From DAISVY01 sp036826635 (GTDB taxonomy: Bacteria > Zixibacteria > MSB-5A5 > GN15 > FEB-12), in assembly GCA_036826635.1 (NCBI GenBank), contig DAISVY010000001.1, positions 124,001-188,000 on the forward strand: DNA of 64,000 nt, given 5' to 3'. Of this stretch, positions 8,274-15,234 are shown piece by piece. Within the stretch, counting starts at the first letter, position 1; each line of letters opens with the position of its first letter. The notes beneath the pieces were generated by a model, which was given only the letters and a program-made list of their open reading frames with translations, did no database searches and was not told the DNA's origin. The position numbers were made by a program, and so were the translations under genes.

Positions 8274-8891
8274 ATGGATGACACGTTCATAACTATCAGG
8301 CAACCTTCGACTGTCGAGACGAAGGTCAAAGGTTCCCGGTTTATCGCCCGGACGTTTGTGGTGAAGTCGGTCGAAGAAGCCATGGACCGACTGGGCGAGA
8401 TACGCAAGCGCGAGTATAGTGCCACGCATCACTGCTACGCCTATATAGTCGGTCGGGGAGCCGACCGGATTTTCAAATACTCCGACGCCGGAGAGCCGAC
8501 CGGAACGGCCGGTAAACCGATCTACGACGTTATCTCCGGCAGCGGGGCCACCGACGTGGTATGTGTCGTCACTCGCTACTTCGGCGGGACCAAGCTCGGC
8601 ACCGGGGGATTGGTGCGCGCCTACAGCGAAGCGGCCAAAGGGGCGATGGATAACTCCGGTTTGCAGGAAAATTTTTTGACGAATAAATACCGGTTTACTT
8701 TACCTTTCGGATTGTATGATCGCTGGCAAAAAATCATGCACCAGTTGGGAGCGATTGTCGATGCGAGCGATTTTTCCGATTGTGTCAGCCTGCGCGTGAG
8801 TATACGCAGGGCATACTCCGCCCGTCTGCTGGAAGCTTTCACCGAACTGACTTCAGGAAAGGGAGAGATTGAGGAAATCCCGTCCGATTGA
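8274..8891 (+). CDS. yigZ: YigZ/IMPACT-family protein
   Basis: This 205-residue protein matches the UPF0029/IMPACT family in both halves. The N-terminal domain has YSATHHCYAYIVG, YSDAGEPTGTAGKPI and VTRYFGGTKLGTGGLVRAY; the C-terminal half (from about residue 140) fits the smaller ferredoxin-like domain of bacterial YigZ. The cellular role of bacterial members is not established; eukaryotic IMPACT modulates Gcn2-dependent translation control. The ATG at 8274 is seven bases after the dprA stop and starts the domain correctly; upstream starts lie within dprA. Its 3' end overlaps the PfkB gene by 23 bases, indicating coupled translation. Confidence 0.92.
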   Translation: MDDTFITIRQPSTVETKVKGSRFIARTFVVKSVEEAMDRLGEIRKREYSATHHCYAYIVGRGADRIFKYSDAGEPTGTAGKPIYDVISGSGATDVVCVVTRYFGGTKLGTGGLVRAYSEAAKGAMDNSGLQENFLTNKYRFTLPFGLYDRWQKIMHQLGAIVDASDFSDCVSLRVSIRRAYSARLLEAFTELTSGKGEIEEIPSD

Positions 8892-9795
8892 AGAAATCGA
8901 TTGCCTCGGTCTCGGCATCATGCCGCTGGATTTGATTTTCGAAGTCGCTTCGTATCCCGCGGCGGGTTCCAAGATCGACGGTTGTGGCATGATTGTTCAG
9001 GGTGGCGGACCGGTTCCCAATGTGCTGGTGGGGCTGGCTCGCATGGGGCACCGCTGTGCTCTGATATCGGCCATTGCCGACGATCTTAACGGTGCGGTCG
9101 GGCGACGCGAACTCGAAGCTGAGGGCATTGATACCCGGTTTCTCGTGTTGAAAAGAGGAACTTCCGATACCGCGGTGGGCTGGACCGAAAAAGGCAGCGG
9201 CCGCCGGACAATGGTGCTCAATCGGGTTATACATGTCAAGCCGCGCGATGTCGTCACCGACCGTTACCCGCTTCCGCGGATCGTGCATCTTGACGGTCGC
9301 GATTTGGAAGCCTGCCTTAAACTGGCCCGGTGGGGAAAGAGAGTCGGGGCCGTTGTCTGTTTCGATATCGGGTCGATCCGTAACGATGTGTCGCCGATCT
9401 TTCCTCTGGTTGATCACCTTGTCGTTGCCGACAGTTACGCTCTTCCTTTTACTTGTTCGCGTACCGCCCGAAAAGCGGTAGACAAACTCCGGCAACTGTG
9501 TCCGGGCACGATTGTGGTGACCGAAGGCACGCGGGGATCGCTCGGGTGGGAGAACGGAACGTGGGTGCGTCAGCGAGCCTGCAAAGTCCGCAATCTCGAT
9601 ACGACCGGGGCCGGGGATGCTTTTCACACCGGCTATCTTTACGGTTTGCTTCATGGTTTCGACCTGGAGCGGCGACTGAAATTCGGGGCCGCGGTGGCGG
9701 CTCTCAAGTGTACGCGGATGGGGGCACGAACGGGTATTCCCACGCTGGCGCAGGTGCGGCGTTTTATCGCAAGCAAGCCGAGGATGTATGCTTGA
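8869..9795 (+). CDS. PfkB-family carbohydrate/nucleoside kinase
   Basis: This 308-residue protein is a ribokinase-like kinase. It shows the N-terminal Gly-rich substrate region (GGGPVPNVLVGLARMG, residues 44-59) and the C-terminal PfkB signature DTTGAGDAFHTGYLYG near residue 245, including the catalytic Asp and anion hole. The specific sugar or nucleoside substrate cannot be told from sequence; the N-terminal signature is of the general ribokinase/fructokinase type. The TTG start at 8869 has GGGAG five bases upstream and lies inside yigZ. It overlaps the following PAP2 gene by eight bases, so kinase and phosphatase are probably made together. Confidence 0.88.
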   Translation: MRKSRPIEEIDCLGLGIMPLDLIFEVASYPAAGSKIDGCGMIVQGGGPVPNVLVGLARMGHRCALISAIADDLNGAVGRRELEAEGIDTRFLVLKRGTSDTAVGWTEKGSGRRTMVLNRVIHVKPRDVVTDRYPLPRIVHLDGRDLEACLKLARWGKRVGAVVCFDIGSIRNDVSPIFPLVDHLVVADSYALPFTCSRTARKAVDKLRQLCPGTIVVTEGTRGSLGWENGTWVRQRACKVRNLDTTGAGDAFHTGYLYGLLHGFDLERRLKFGAAVAALKCTRMGARTGIPTLAQVRRFIASKPRMYA

Positions 9796-10348
9796 AAATC
9801 TGGCCCAATTAGATACGGCCGTGTTTTTGTTTCTCAATGTCAGTCTGGCCAATCCGGTTACCGATTTGATAATGCCGGTGATTACCTCGGATCTTTTGCT
9901 CCGCTGGCTTTACGGTCTTGCGCTGGCTTTGATCTTATGGAAAGGCGATGCTCGGCTGCGCTGGCTGGTTCTTTTCTCGGTGCTGGTGCTTTTGCTCACC
10001 GACCAGATATCCAGCAGTTACCTCAAGCCTTTTTTCGGTCGTCCGCGTCCGTGTCATGTCCTTACTGATATTCACCTGCTGGTAGGCTGTGGCGGAGGGC
10101 GCGCCATGCCATCTTCGCACGCCGCCAACGCCTTCGGTCAGGCCGTGTTGTTCGGTTACCTGTATCGACCGGTGCGAGTGTATCTTCTGTTGTTCGCGAC
10201 GGTAGTGGCGCTCAGTCGGGTTTTTGTGGGAGTTCATTACCCCGGCGATATCATTGTCGGCGCGTTGGTGGGCAGTGGCGTTGCTCTGCTGGCCGTGTTT
10301 GCATATAAGAAGTTTATTTCGCGATGTTTACCGTCCTTACAACGGTAA
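9788..10348 (+). CDS. PAP2-superfamily membrane phosphatase
   Basis: This 186-residue integral membrane protein has about five or six hydrophobic segments and the three phosphatidic-acid-phosphatase motifs: K-P-F-F-G-R-P-R-P near residue 79, PSSH near 114 and SRVFVGVHYPGD near 146-157, with the two catalytic His. Members dephosphorylate lipid phosphates such as phosphatidate, PGP or undecaprenyl diphosphate at the inner membrane. PSSH in place of PSGH is a common variant. It overlaps the kinase gene by eight bases and precedes the macro-domain gene by 13. The specific lipid is not predictable. Confidence 0.9.
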   Translation: MLENLAQLDTAVFLFLNVSLANPVTDLIMPVITSDLLLRWLYGLALALILWKGDARLRWLVLFSVLVLLLTDQISSSYLKPFFGRPRPCHVLTDIHLLVGCGGGRAMPSSHAANAFGQAVLFGYLYRPVRVYLLLFATVVALSRVFVGVHYPGDIIVGALVGSGVALLAVFAYKKFISRCLPSLQR

Positions 10349-10361
10349 TGGGGGAAAAGTC

Positions 10362-10883
10362 ATGTCGTTCGTTTTGGAAGCAGTCAAAGGCGATATCACC
10401 ACGGCCGATACCGAGGCCATAGTCAATGCCGCCAATAACGAATTCTGGATGGGTTCGGGAGTGGCCGGGGCCATTAAGAGCAAAGGGGGGAAGGTCATCG
10501 AGGAAGAAGCCATGGCCAAAGGGCCGGTTATGCCCGGCGAGGCTGTTTACACCGGGGCCGGTCGCTTGCCTTTCAAGTGTGTTATCCACGGCGCAGTCAT
10601 GGGCCAGGATTTGCGTACCAACGACAAACTCATTCGTCAGGTGACGATAACCTGTCTGAATATCGCCGATAAGTTGGGATTGAAATCATTGGCCTTTCCC
10701 GCTTTTGGTACCGGGGTCGGCGGTTTTCCCGTTCAGGCCTGCGCCAATATCATGGTCACGGCCGCGCGGCTGTGGCTTACTCAGGCCAGGCATGTCCAGC
10801 GTGTTCAATTTTGTCTGTTCGATGACGTTTCGTATAGTTTTTTCGATAAGGCGGTCAGAGAGCAGATGGCCGAGCCTCAGTAA
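10362..10883 (+). CDS. Macro-domain protein (ADP-ribose-derivative binding)
   Basis: This 173-residue protein is a stand-alone macro domain. Visible are VKGDIT near the N-terminus, EAIVNAANNEF, GSGVAGAIKSKGG and PAFGTGVGGFP, the loops that bind the adenine, distal ribose and diphosphate of ADP-ribose. Stand-alone members remove ADP-ribose from proteins or hydrolyse O-acetyl-ADP-ribose. The second Gly of the usual GGGVAGAI is Ser. The ATG at 10362 has GGGGAA upstream; the longer reading lies inside the PAP2 gene and is rejected. It is the last gene of the dprA operon. Confidence 0.93.
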   Translation: MSFVLEAVKGDITTADTEAIVNAANNEFWMGSGVAGAIKSKGGKVIEEEAMAKGPVMPGEAVYTGAGRLPFKCVIHGAVMGQDLRTNDKLIRQVTITCLNIADKLGLKSLAFPAFGTGVGGFPVQACANIMVTAARLWLTQARHVQRVQFCLFDDVSYSFFDKAVREQMAEPQ

Positions 10884-10906
10884 ACCGGGGCCGGAAGGAA
10901 CGTGTT

Positions 10907-11446
10907 TTAGTCGAACACTTTCACTTTGAATTTCCCCTCGAAGGTCAGTTCGTCTCCGGGGCGGTTCTGATAGCTGCCGTTAACGCTGCCGTAAAGATGA
11001 TCCCCGGAAACGGAGTCGATTACGAAAGTGCCACTGCGGGCTATGTACATACGTTCTTCGGTGGTCCGGTCGTACTGTCCCAGTACTTGTACGAACGAGC
11101 TGTTGGTCAGCGGGATGGTCCCCGACTCCAGCCGTGACGGGGCCTGAAGGTACAGTTTGTATTTTAGATACTGGTCATACCCAACCAGATTCGATATGTT
11201 AGTCTCGACCGTTTCTCCCCGCCGTCCGGCGAGCAGGATTATGCAGTTGCCGCGCCCCGTGACGACCTTGTCTTTAGCAAACGGGTCGTTGAGAACACCC
11301 TCGGTGATAAACTCGGTTTTCTCTATTTTGACCCGATCCCGCGATTCCCCCTGGATTAGATAGAGATTCAGACGATAACGGCTGGTGCAGGAAACCAGCA
11401 TACCCAGCAGGAGAAGAACCGTCAGGTTTCGCAATTTCAAAGTCAT
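10907..11446 (-). CDS. Predicted lipoprotein of unknown function
   Basis: This 179-residue protein has a lipoprotein signal (MTLKLRN, hydrophobic core, LVSC at about residues 17-20). The mature part is beta-rich and resembles no family I can name; a periodic strand pattern such as GTFVIDSVSGDHLYGSV suggests a small barrel or lipocalin-like fold, which is a guess. It follows the spt pair on the same strand after 36 bases and may be co-transcribed, in which case it could be linked to envelope lipid work. No good RBS precedes the ATG. Confidence 0.6.
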   Translation of the reverse strand: MTLKLRNLTVLLLLGMLVSCTSRYRLNLYLIQGESRDRVKIEKTEFITEGVLNDPFAKDKVVTGRGNCIILLAGRRGETVETNISNLVGYDQYLKYKLYLQAPSRLESGTIPLTNSSFVQVLGQYDRTTEERMYIARSGTFVIDSVSGDHLYGSVNGSYQNRPGDELTFEGKFKVKVFD

Positions 11447-11482
11447 ACAGTTAATACGCTCCAGCGTCCGTTTGTGTTCGAT

Positions 11483-12610
11483 CTACAACGGCATTTCCAC
11501 GATACGATATCTCTTGTAGGGCACGGCACCCATCTGTATCGCTCCCCGGTTCATAAGCTCGTTGGTCTCCAGTATCCACGACAGCTCGGCCCAGTTGTAG
11601 CCCTTGGCCACGCCGCGGTTGAACGTCTCGACGAACAACATGGAGTCCACACCGCGTTTCTGAAATTCCGGCACCACGCCGAAAATGACCATGCGTGCGC
11701 CGTTTATTTTGTTTCTGATTTTGGTATGCCAGAGAAGCCGGAGCAGGCCGAACGGGAACAGGCGCCCTTTAAGATGTATCAGGGCTTGATTTATATCGGG
11801 CACGGCCAGAGAAAAGCCTATCGCTTCACCCTGATATTCCGCGATGCAGATAATATCGGGATCGATGATCTGCTTGAGATCCTTGGCCATGAAAGAGAAT
11901 TCTTCGTCGTCCATGGGGACGAAGCCCCAATTCTTGGCCCATCCGGAATTGTAGATTTTGTGTGCCCGGGCCAATTCGTTTTCGTAATCGGACATGTTGA
12001 GCGTGCGCACCGTAATCCGATTTCGCTCCCGGTTCTTGTCGGCTATGCGCTGCAAGCGTTCCGGCACCCCCGACTCGGACGTAATCTTGTAGGCGATCAG
12101 GTCCATGGCTTTTTTGAGACCGAATTTTTCGGCCAGCTTGACCTGATAAAGGTAGTTGTAGGTCATCATAACTACCGGTGGGCTGTCGTCGCCTTCGATC
12201 AGGAAACCGCATTCGTGATTGGTGGAGAAATTCATCGGGCCGCGCATTCGTTCCATACCGGCTTTTTTTAGCGTGATCATGGCGACCTTGAGAAGTTTCC
12301 CTGCAATCTCATAGTTGTTGGGAGTGTCGAAGAAACCGAAGAAACCGGTCTGTTCCTGATGGTATTCGTTGTGACGGTAGTTGATGCAGGTGGCGATACG
12401 TCCCACGACCTCGCCCTCACGCATGGCCAGGAACATTTTCACGCGGGCTACCCGATAGAAGGGGTTGGTGTTGGGGTCGAAGAAGGCCTTGCGCTCCATC
12501 AGGAGAGGGGTGACATAGTTGTCATCACCGGCATACAGCCTGTTGGGATAGGCGATGAAGGCCTTCAGTTGAGCGGCCGATTCGACTTCTACTACGTCGA
12601 CGGTGGACAT
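11483..12610 (-). CDS. GNAT-like acyltransferase, candidate bacterial ceramide synthase
   Basis: This 375-residue protein belongs to the long GNAT-like family related to E. coli YghO. It has an N-terminal acyltransferase-like half (AFIAYPNRLYAGD, FLAMREGEVVGRIA, FGFFDTPNN, RMRGPMNFSTNHECGFL) and a second half with YQGEAIGFSLAVPD and FQKRGVDSMLF, the usual acetyl-CoA-type helix pattern. It starts four bases after the serine palmitoyltransferase stop. As far as I recall, bacterial ceramide synthase (bCerS of Caulobacter) is of this type, so N-acylation of 3-ketosphinganine or sphinganine is a reasonable inference from context. The start has no strong RBS, fitting translational coupling. Confidence 0.75.
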   Translation of the reverse strand: MSTVDVVEVESAAQLKAFIAYPNRLYAGDDNYVTPLLMERKAFFDPNTNPFYRVARVKMFLAMREGEVVGRIATCINYRHNEYHQEQTGFFGFFDTPNNYEIAGKLLKVAMITLKKAGMERMRGPMNFSTNHECGFLIEGDDSPPVVMMTYNYLYQVKLAEKFGLKKAMDLIAYKITSESGVPERLQRIADKNRERNRITVRTLNMSDYENELARAHKIYNSGWAKNWGFVPMDDEEFSFMAKDLKQIIDPDIICIAEYQGEAIGFSLAVPDINQALIHLKGRLFPFGLLRLLWHTKIRNKINGARMVIFGVVPEFQKRGVDSMLFVETFNRGVAKGYNWAELSWILETNELMNRGAIQMGAVPYKRYRIVEMPL

Positions 12611-12614
12611 AGAT

Positions 12615-13841
12615 TTATGAAATTAAACCCGTCTCGCGACCGACCTTGGCCGTGATTTCAAGAATGCGGTCAAGGTGTTCATCGGTGTGAGTGGCCGTAT
12701 ACGACGTCCGAATCATGGCGTGGCCCGGCGGAACAGCCGGAGAAACGGCCGGATTGGCGAACACGCCGTTGTCGAAAAGCGCTTTCCAGAACTTGAAGCA
12801 GTCGATGTCCTCTCCGATCATGATAGGAATGATCGGGGTGGCGGAGTGGCCGATGTCGAAACCGAGAGAACGATATTCTTTGTGCATACGGCGGGTGTTG
12901 GCCCAGAGATGTTCCCGACGTTCCGGTTCGCTCTTGATAATGTCTAAGGCCGCCAAAACGGCCGCCGCCGAAGTAGGTGTAATCGAAGCCGAGAAAATGA
13001 GGGCTCGGGCAAAATGCTTGATGTATTCGATTACGGTTTTGTTGCCGGCGATGAATCCGCCCTGGGATGCGAACGATTTCGAAAAGGTCCCCATCGTCAA
13101 ATCTACTCGGTTCTGCAGATCGAAATGCTCGGCTGTACCGGCCCCGGTTTTGCCCAGCACGCCGATTGAGTGCGCATCGTCGACCATCACGCGAGCCCCG
13201 TAGCGCTCGGCAATATCGACCAGATTCGGCAGGTCGATGATGTCACCTTCCATCGAAAACACCCCGTCGACCACTATCATTATTCCACCGCGAGGATGGG
13301 CGTTGCGCACGTTGGCCATTACTCGCTCGAGGTCTTCCATGTCGTTGTGGGCGTACTTGTAAGTGCGACCGTACGACAGCCGACAACCGTCGACAATACA
13401 GGCATGCACCTGGCGGTCTATCACCAGGGCGTCGCCTTTCATCGCCAGACAGGAAATCGTACCGAGGTTAGTCTGGAAACCGGTGGAGAAAACCAGGGCG
13501 GCTTCGGCCCCGACGAAATCCGCCAGACGTTCCTGAAGTTCGATATGCAGGTCAAGCGTGCCGTTAAGAAACGGTGATCCCGTACAGCCGGAACCGTATT
13601 TGCGGGCGGCTTGGGCCGCCGCTTCTTTCACTTTCGGATGGTTAACCAGCCCCAGGTAGTTGTTGGAACCTACCATGATGCATCTTTTTCCATCCACCAT
13701 GACCTCGTCACCGGGTGCATCCTGGATCGGGTGGAAATACGGATAGATGCCCATCTGCCGGATTTCTTCGGCCGCGGTAAAGGAGCGGCATTTATCAAAC
13801 AGATCGACGTGGGCAACTTCAGCCTTGTTTTCCGCTTGCAA
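12615..13841 (-). CDS. spt: Serine palmitoyltransferase-type alpha-oxoamine synthase
   Basis: This 408-residue PLP enzyme belongs to the alpha-oxoamine synthase family (serine palmitoyltransferase, BioF, Kbl, HemA). Key residues are visible: His at 146 in DRQVHACIV, DDAHS at 221-225, and the PLP Lys 255 in TFSKSFASQGGFIAG. The N-terminal segment YFHPIQDAPGDEVMVDG and the absence of bio genes fit serine palmitoyltransferase better than BioF; Kbl is unlikely because no tdh is present. It would condense serine with an acyl-CoA or acyl-ACP to 3-ketosphinganine. The TTG start at 13841 has GGAG seven bases upstream. A perfect TTGACA-like box lies upstream on the same strand (13906-13911) without a clear -10. 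Confidence 0.85.
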   Translation of the reverse strand: MQAENKAEVAHVDLFDKCRSFTAAEEIRQMGIYPYFHPIQDAPGDEVMVDGKRCIMVGSNNYLGLVNHPKVKEAAAQAARKYGSGCTGSPFLNGTLDLHIELQERLADFVGAEAALVFSTGFQTNLGTISCLAMKGDALVIDRQVHACIVDGCRLSYGRTYKYAHNDMEDLERVMANVRNAHPRGGIMIVVDGVFSMEGDIIDLPNLVDIAERYGARVMVDDAHSIGVLGKTGAGTAEHFDLQNRVDLTMGTFSKSFASQGGFIAGNKTVIEYIKHFARALIFSASITPTSAAAVLAALDIIKSEPERREHLWANTRRMHKEYRSLGFDIGHSATPIIPIMIGEDIDCFKFWKALFDNGVFANPAVSPAVPPGHAMIRTSYTATHTDEHLDRILEITAKVGRETGLIS

Positions 13842-14049
13842 TAGGTACTCCTTGAACTCGGGTCGCGGTTAATAGCGCTCGGAAAGAACCATTTTTGGGT
13901 TACTTTGTCAAGTGTTTAGCCCTCTGTCGGAGAGTGCGACGCCGTCGGGATGGGGGGCTGATCTCCGGGGAATTTCTTGAAACGTGCCGTTTTGAATGGG
14001 CTGGCGGCGATTGTTACGCCCGGTCGAATTGTCCGGTGTGATTGACCAC

Positions 14050-14080
14050 AAAAAAAAGCGGCCGGTGTATTACCGGCCGC
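14050..14080 (-). terminator. Rho-independent terminator of the PEP-CTERM gene
   Basis: On the minus strand a nine-pair stem (GCGGCCGGT/ACCGGCCGC, five-base loop) is followed by T8, 20 bases past the stop codon at 14103. Confidence 0.9.
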
Positions 14081-14102
14081 TGAAGTTTTCGATACCGTGT
14101 GG

Positions 14103-14717
14103 TTAACTGCGCCGTTTGCGGCTGATGTATCCTCCGGCCAAACCGGCCAGCCCGATACCGAGCAGGATTATGGTAGCCGGTTCCGGGATAGCGGAATACG
14201 TGGAACCATCGGTGTAGTCCATCATGAAAATGGCCTGGTCCAGGCGCAGGGAGTACTCGCCGGCGTGAACCGTCACATCCAGAAAACCATCGTTGCTCCA
14301 GTATTCATCCTCAAGCTCAGTCAGGTCATAGATCGAATTATCAAGCCAGCAGTGATTGAGAGCGTCCCACTCCAGGTTGCCTTCTATCTCTATCTGGTTG
14401 CCGTCGGTATTCACAAAAGCGGCGTCGATCCACAGTTTTGCCCTTGTAACTTCATACGGGGGAACGGAAAAACCGGTCGGAAGCGTGTGAGCCCACGAAA
14501 GGTCACGCCATTCCTGACCAATCCAGACACCACCAAGTCTCCCGTCCGGCATAGTCCGGTAGAAATCCATGACGGAAGCATACTGATAAGTATGGGCGTC
14601 GTTATAGAATCTCCAGTTTTCGTAAATGCTTTCCTGCATAAGCGGCAAAGAAAAAGCCTGCATAGGGATGCTTATTGCCACCAAGCCGAGAACCAGTAGT
14701 CCCAGTTTCTTAAGCAC
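14103..14717 (-). CDS. PEP-CTERM sorting-domain protein
   Basis: This 204-residue protein has a signal peptide (MLKKLGLLVLGLVAIS, cleavage near residue 22) and a textbook PEP-CTERM tail: PEPATIILLGIGLAGLAGG, then the basic end SRKRRS. Such tails are recognised by exosortase and target proteins across the inner membrane in exopolysaccharide-producing bacteria. The middle has no cysteine cluster apart from one Cys (HCWLD) and reads as a small beta-rich domain with many Trp and Tyr. The start is the GTG at 14717, with AGGAAGGA seven bases upstream. No exosortase gene lies in the window. Monocistronic with its own terminator. Confidence 0.85.
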   Translation of the reverse strand: MLKKLGLLVLGLVAISIPMQAFSLPLMQESIYENWRFYNDAHTYQYASVMDFYRTMPDGRLGGVWIGQEWRDLSWAHTLPTGFSVPPYEVTRAKLWIDAAFVNTDGNQIEIEGNLEWDALNHCWLDNSIYDLTELEDEYWSNDGFLDVTVHAGEYSLRLDQAIFMMDYTDGSTYSAIPEPATIILLGIGLAGLAGGYISRKRRS

Positions 14718-14765
14718 AACGATGTCCTTCCTGCAATAAAAGCTACAATATTATGCCTTATTGTT

Positions 14766-14782
14766 TACAATATCCGTGCCCA
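14766..14782 (-). promoter_or_regulatory. Degenerate sigma-54-like element upstream of the PEP-CTERM gene
   Basis: The minus strand reads GGGCACG-N4-TTGTA about 50 bases before the GTG. The -24 GG and CACG match TGGCACG-N4-TTGC, but the essential -12 GC is GT. PEP-CTERM genes are often sigma-54 dependent, which is why I record it, at low confidence. Confidence 0.25.
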
Positions 14783-15162
14783 ATATGTAATTCCTTGTAA
14801 GACAATAAGTTAATGTTTGTCTGTAGCCATCGTGAAGTTGACTACGTACAGTTTATAGGCAATTGATTGCAAACTTTTCCGCATGGCTGTGCAAATCATG
14901 AACAACAACCCGGCTCCGGCCCTGCGCGACAGCCGGTCATCTCTGATGGTCATTTGTCTGTCGCTCTGTATGTTAGGGGTGCCGGGGGGAGTTTTTATTG
15001 ACGGCCCTGTCTCTTTTAGGTAATTAGCTGAACTGGTGTCCGCTTTCCTGCTGGCTTTTGCGGCGGTGGTAATAGTTAGCCTGTTGACCGGACGGGGGCA
15101 ATCTCAGCCCTACTCATGAGTTGATCGTTTCTGTTTCCCTCGGATTGTTCGCTATAGAATAC

Positions 15163-15201
15163 AATTAAAACTCGGCCCGGCCGGTTTTCTCCGGTCGGGC
15201 C
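15163..15201 (-). terminator. Rho-independent terminator of pepF
   Basis: On the minus strand GGCCCGACCGG pairs with CCGGCCGGGCC (six-base loop), followed by GAGTTTTAATT. It lies about 35 bases after the pepF stop. Confidence 0.8.
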
Positions 15202-15234
15202 ATGGTCGTGTGGTCGTTTGGAAAAGCGCTTCGT

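Larger units (their letters stand above)
14718..15234. other. Intergenic region with possible gene remnant
   Basis: This 517-base stretch separates two minus-strand genes. It holds the PEP-CTERM promoter region at its left and the pepF terminator at its right. Between 14898 and 15110 there are short hydrophobic frames in different phases (a 41-codon frame 14898-15023, and a later one reading FLLAFAAVVIVSLLTG) that could be remnants of a frameshifted small membrane protein. No RBS supports any of them and I do not call a gene. Confidence 0.4.
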
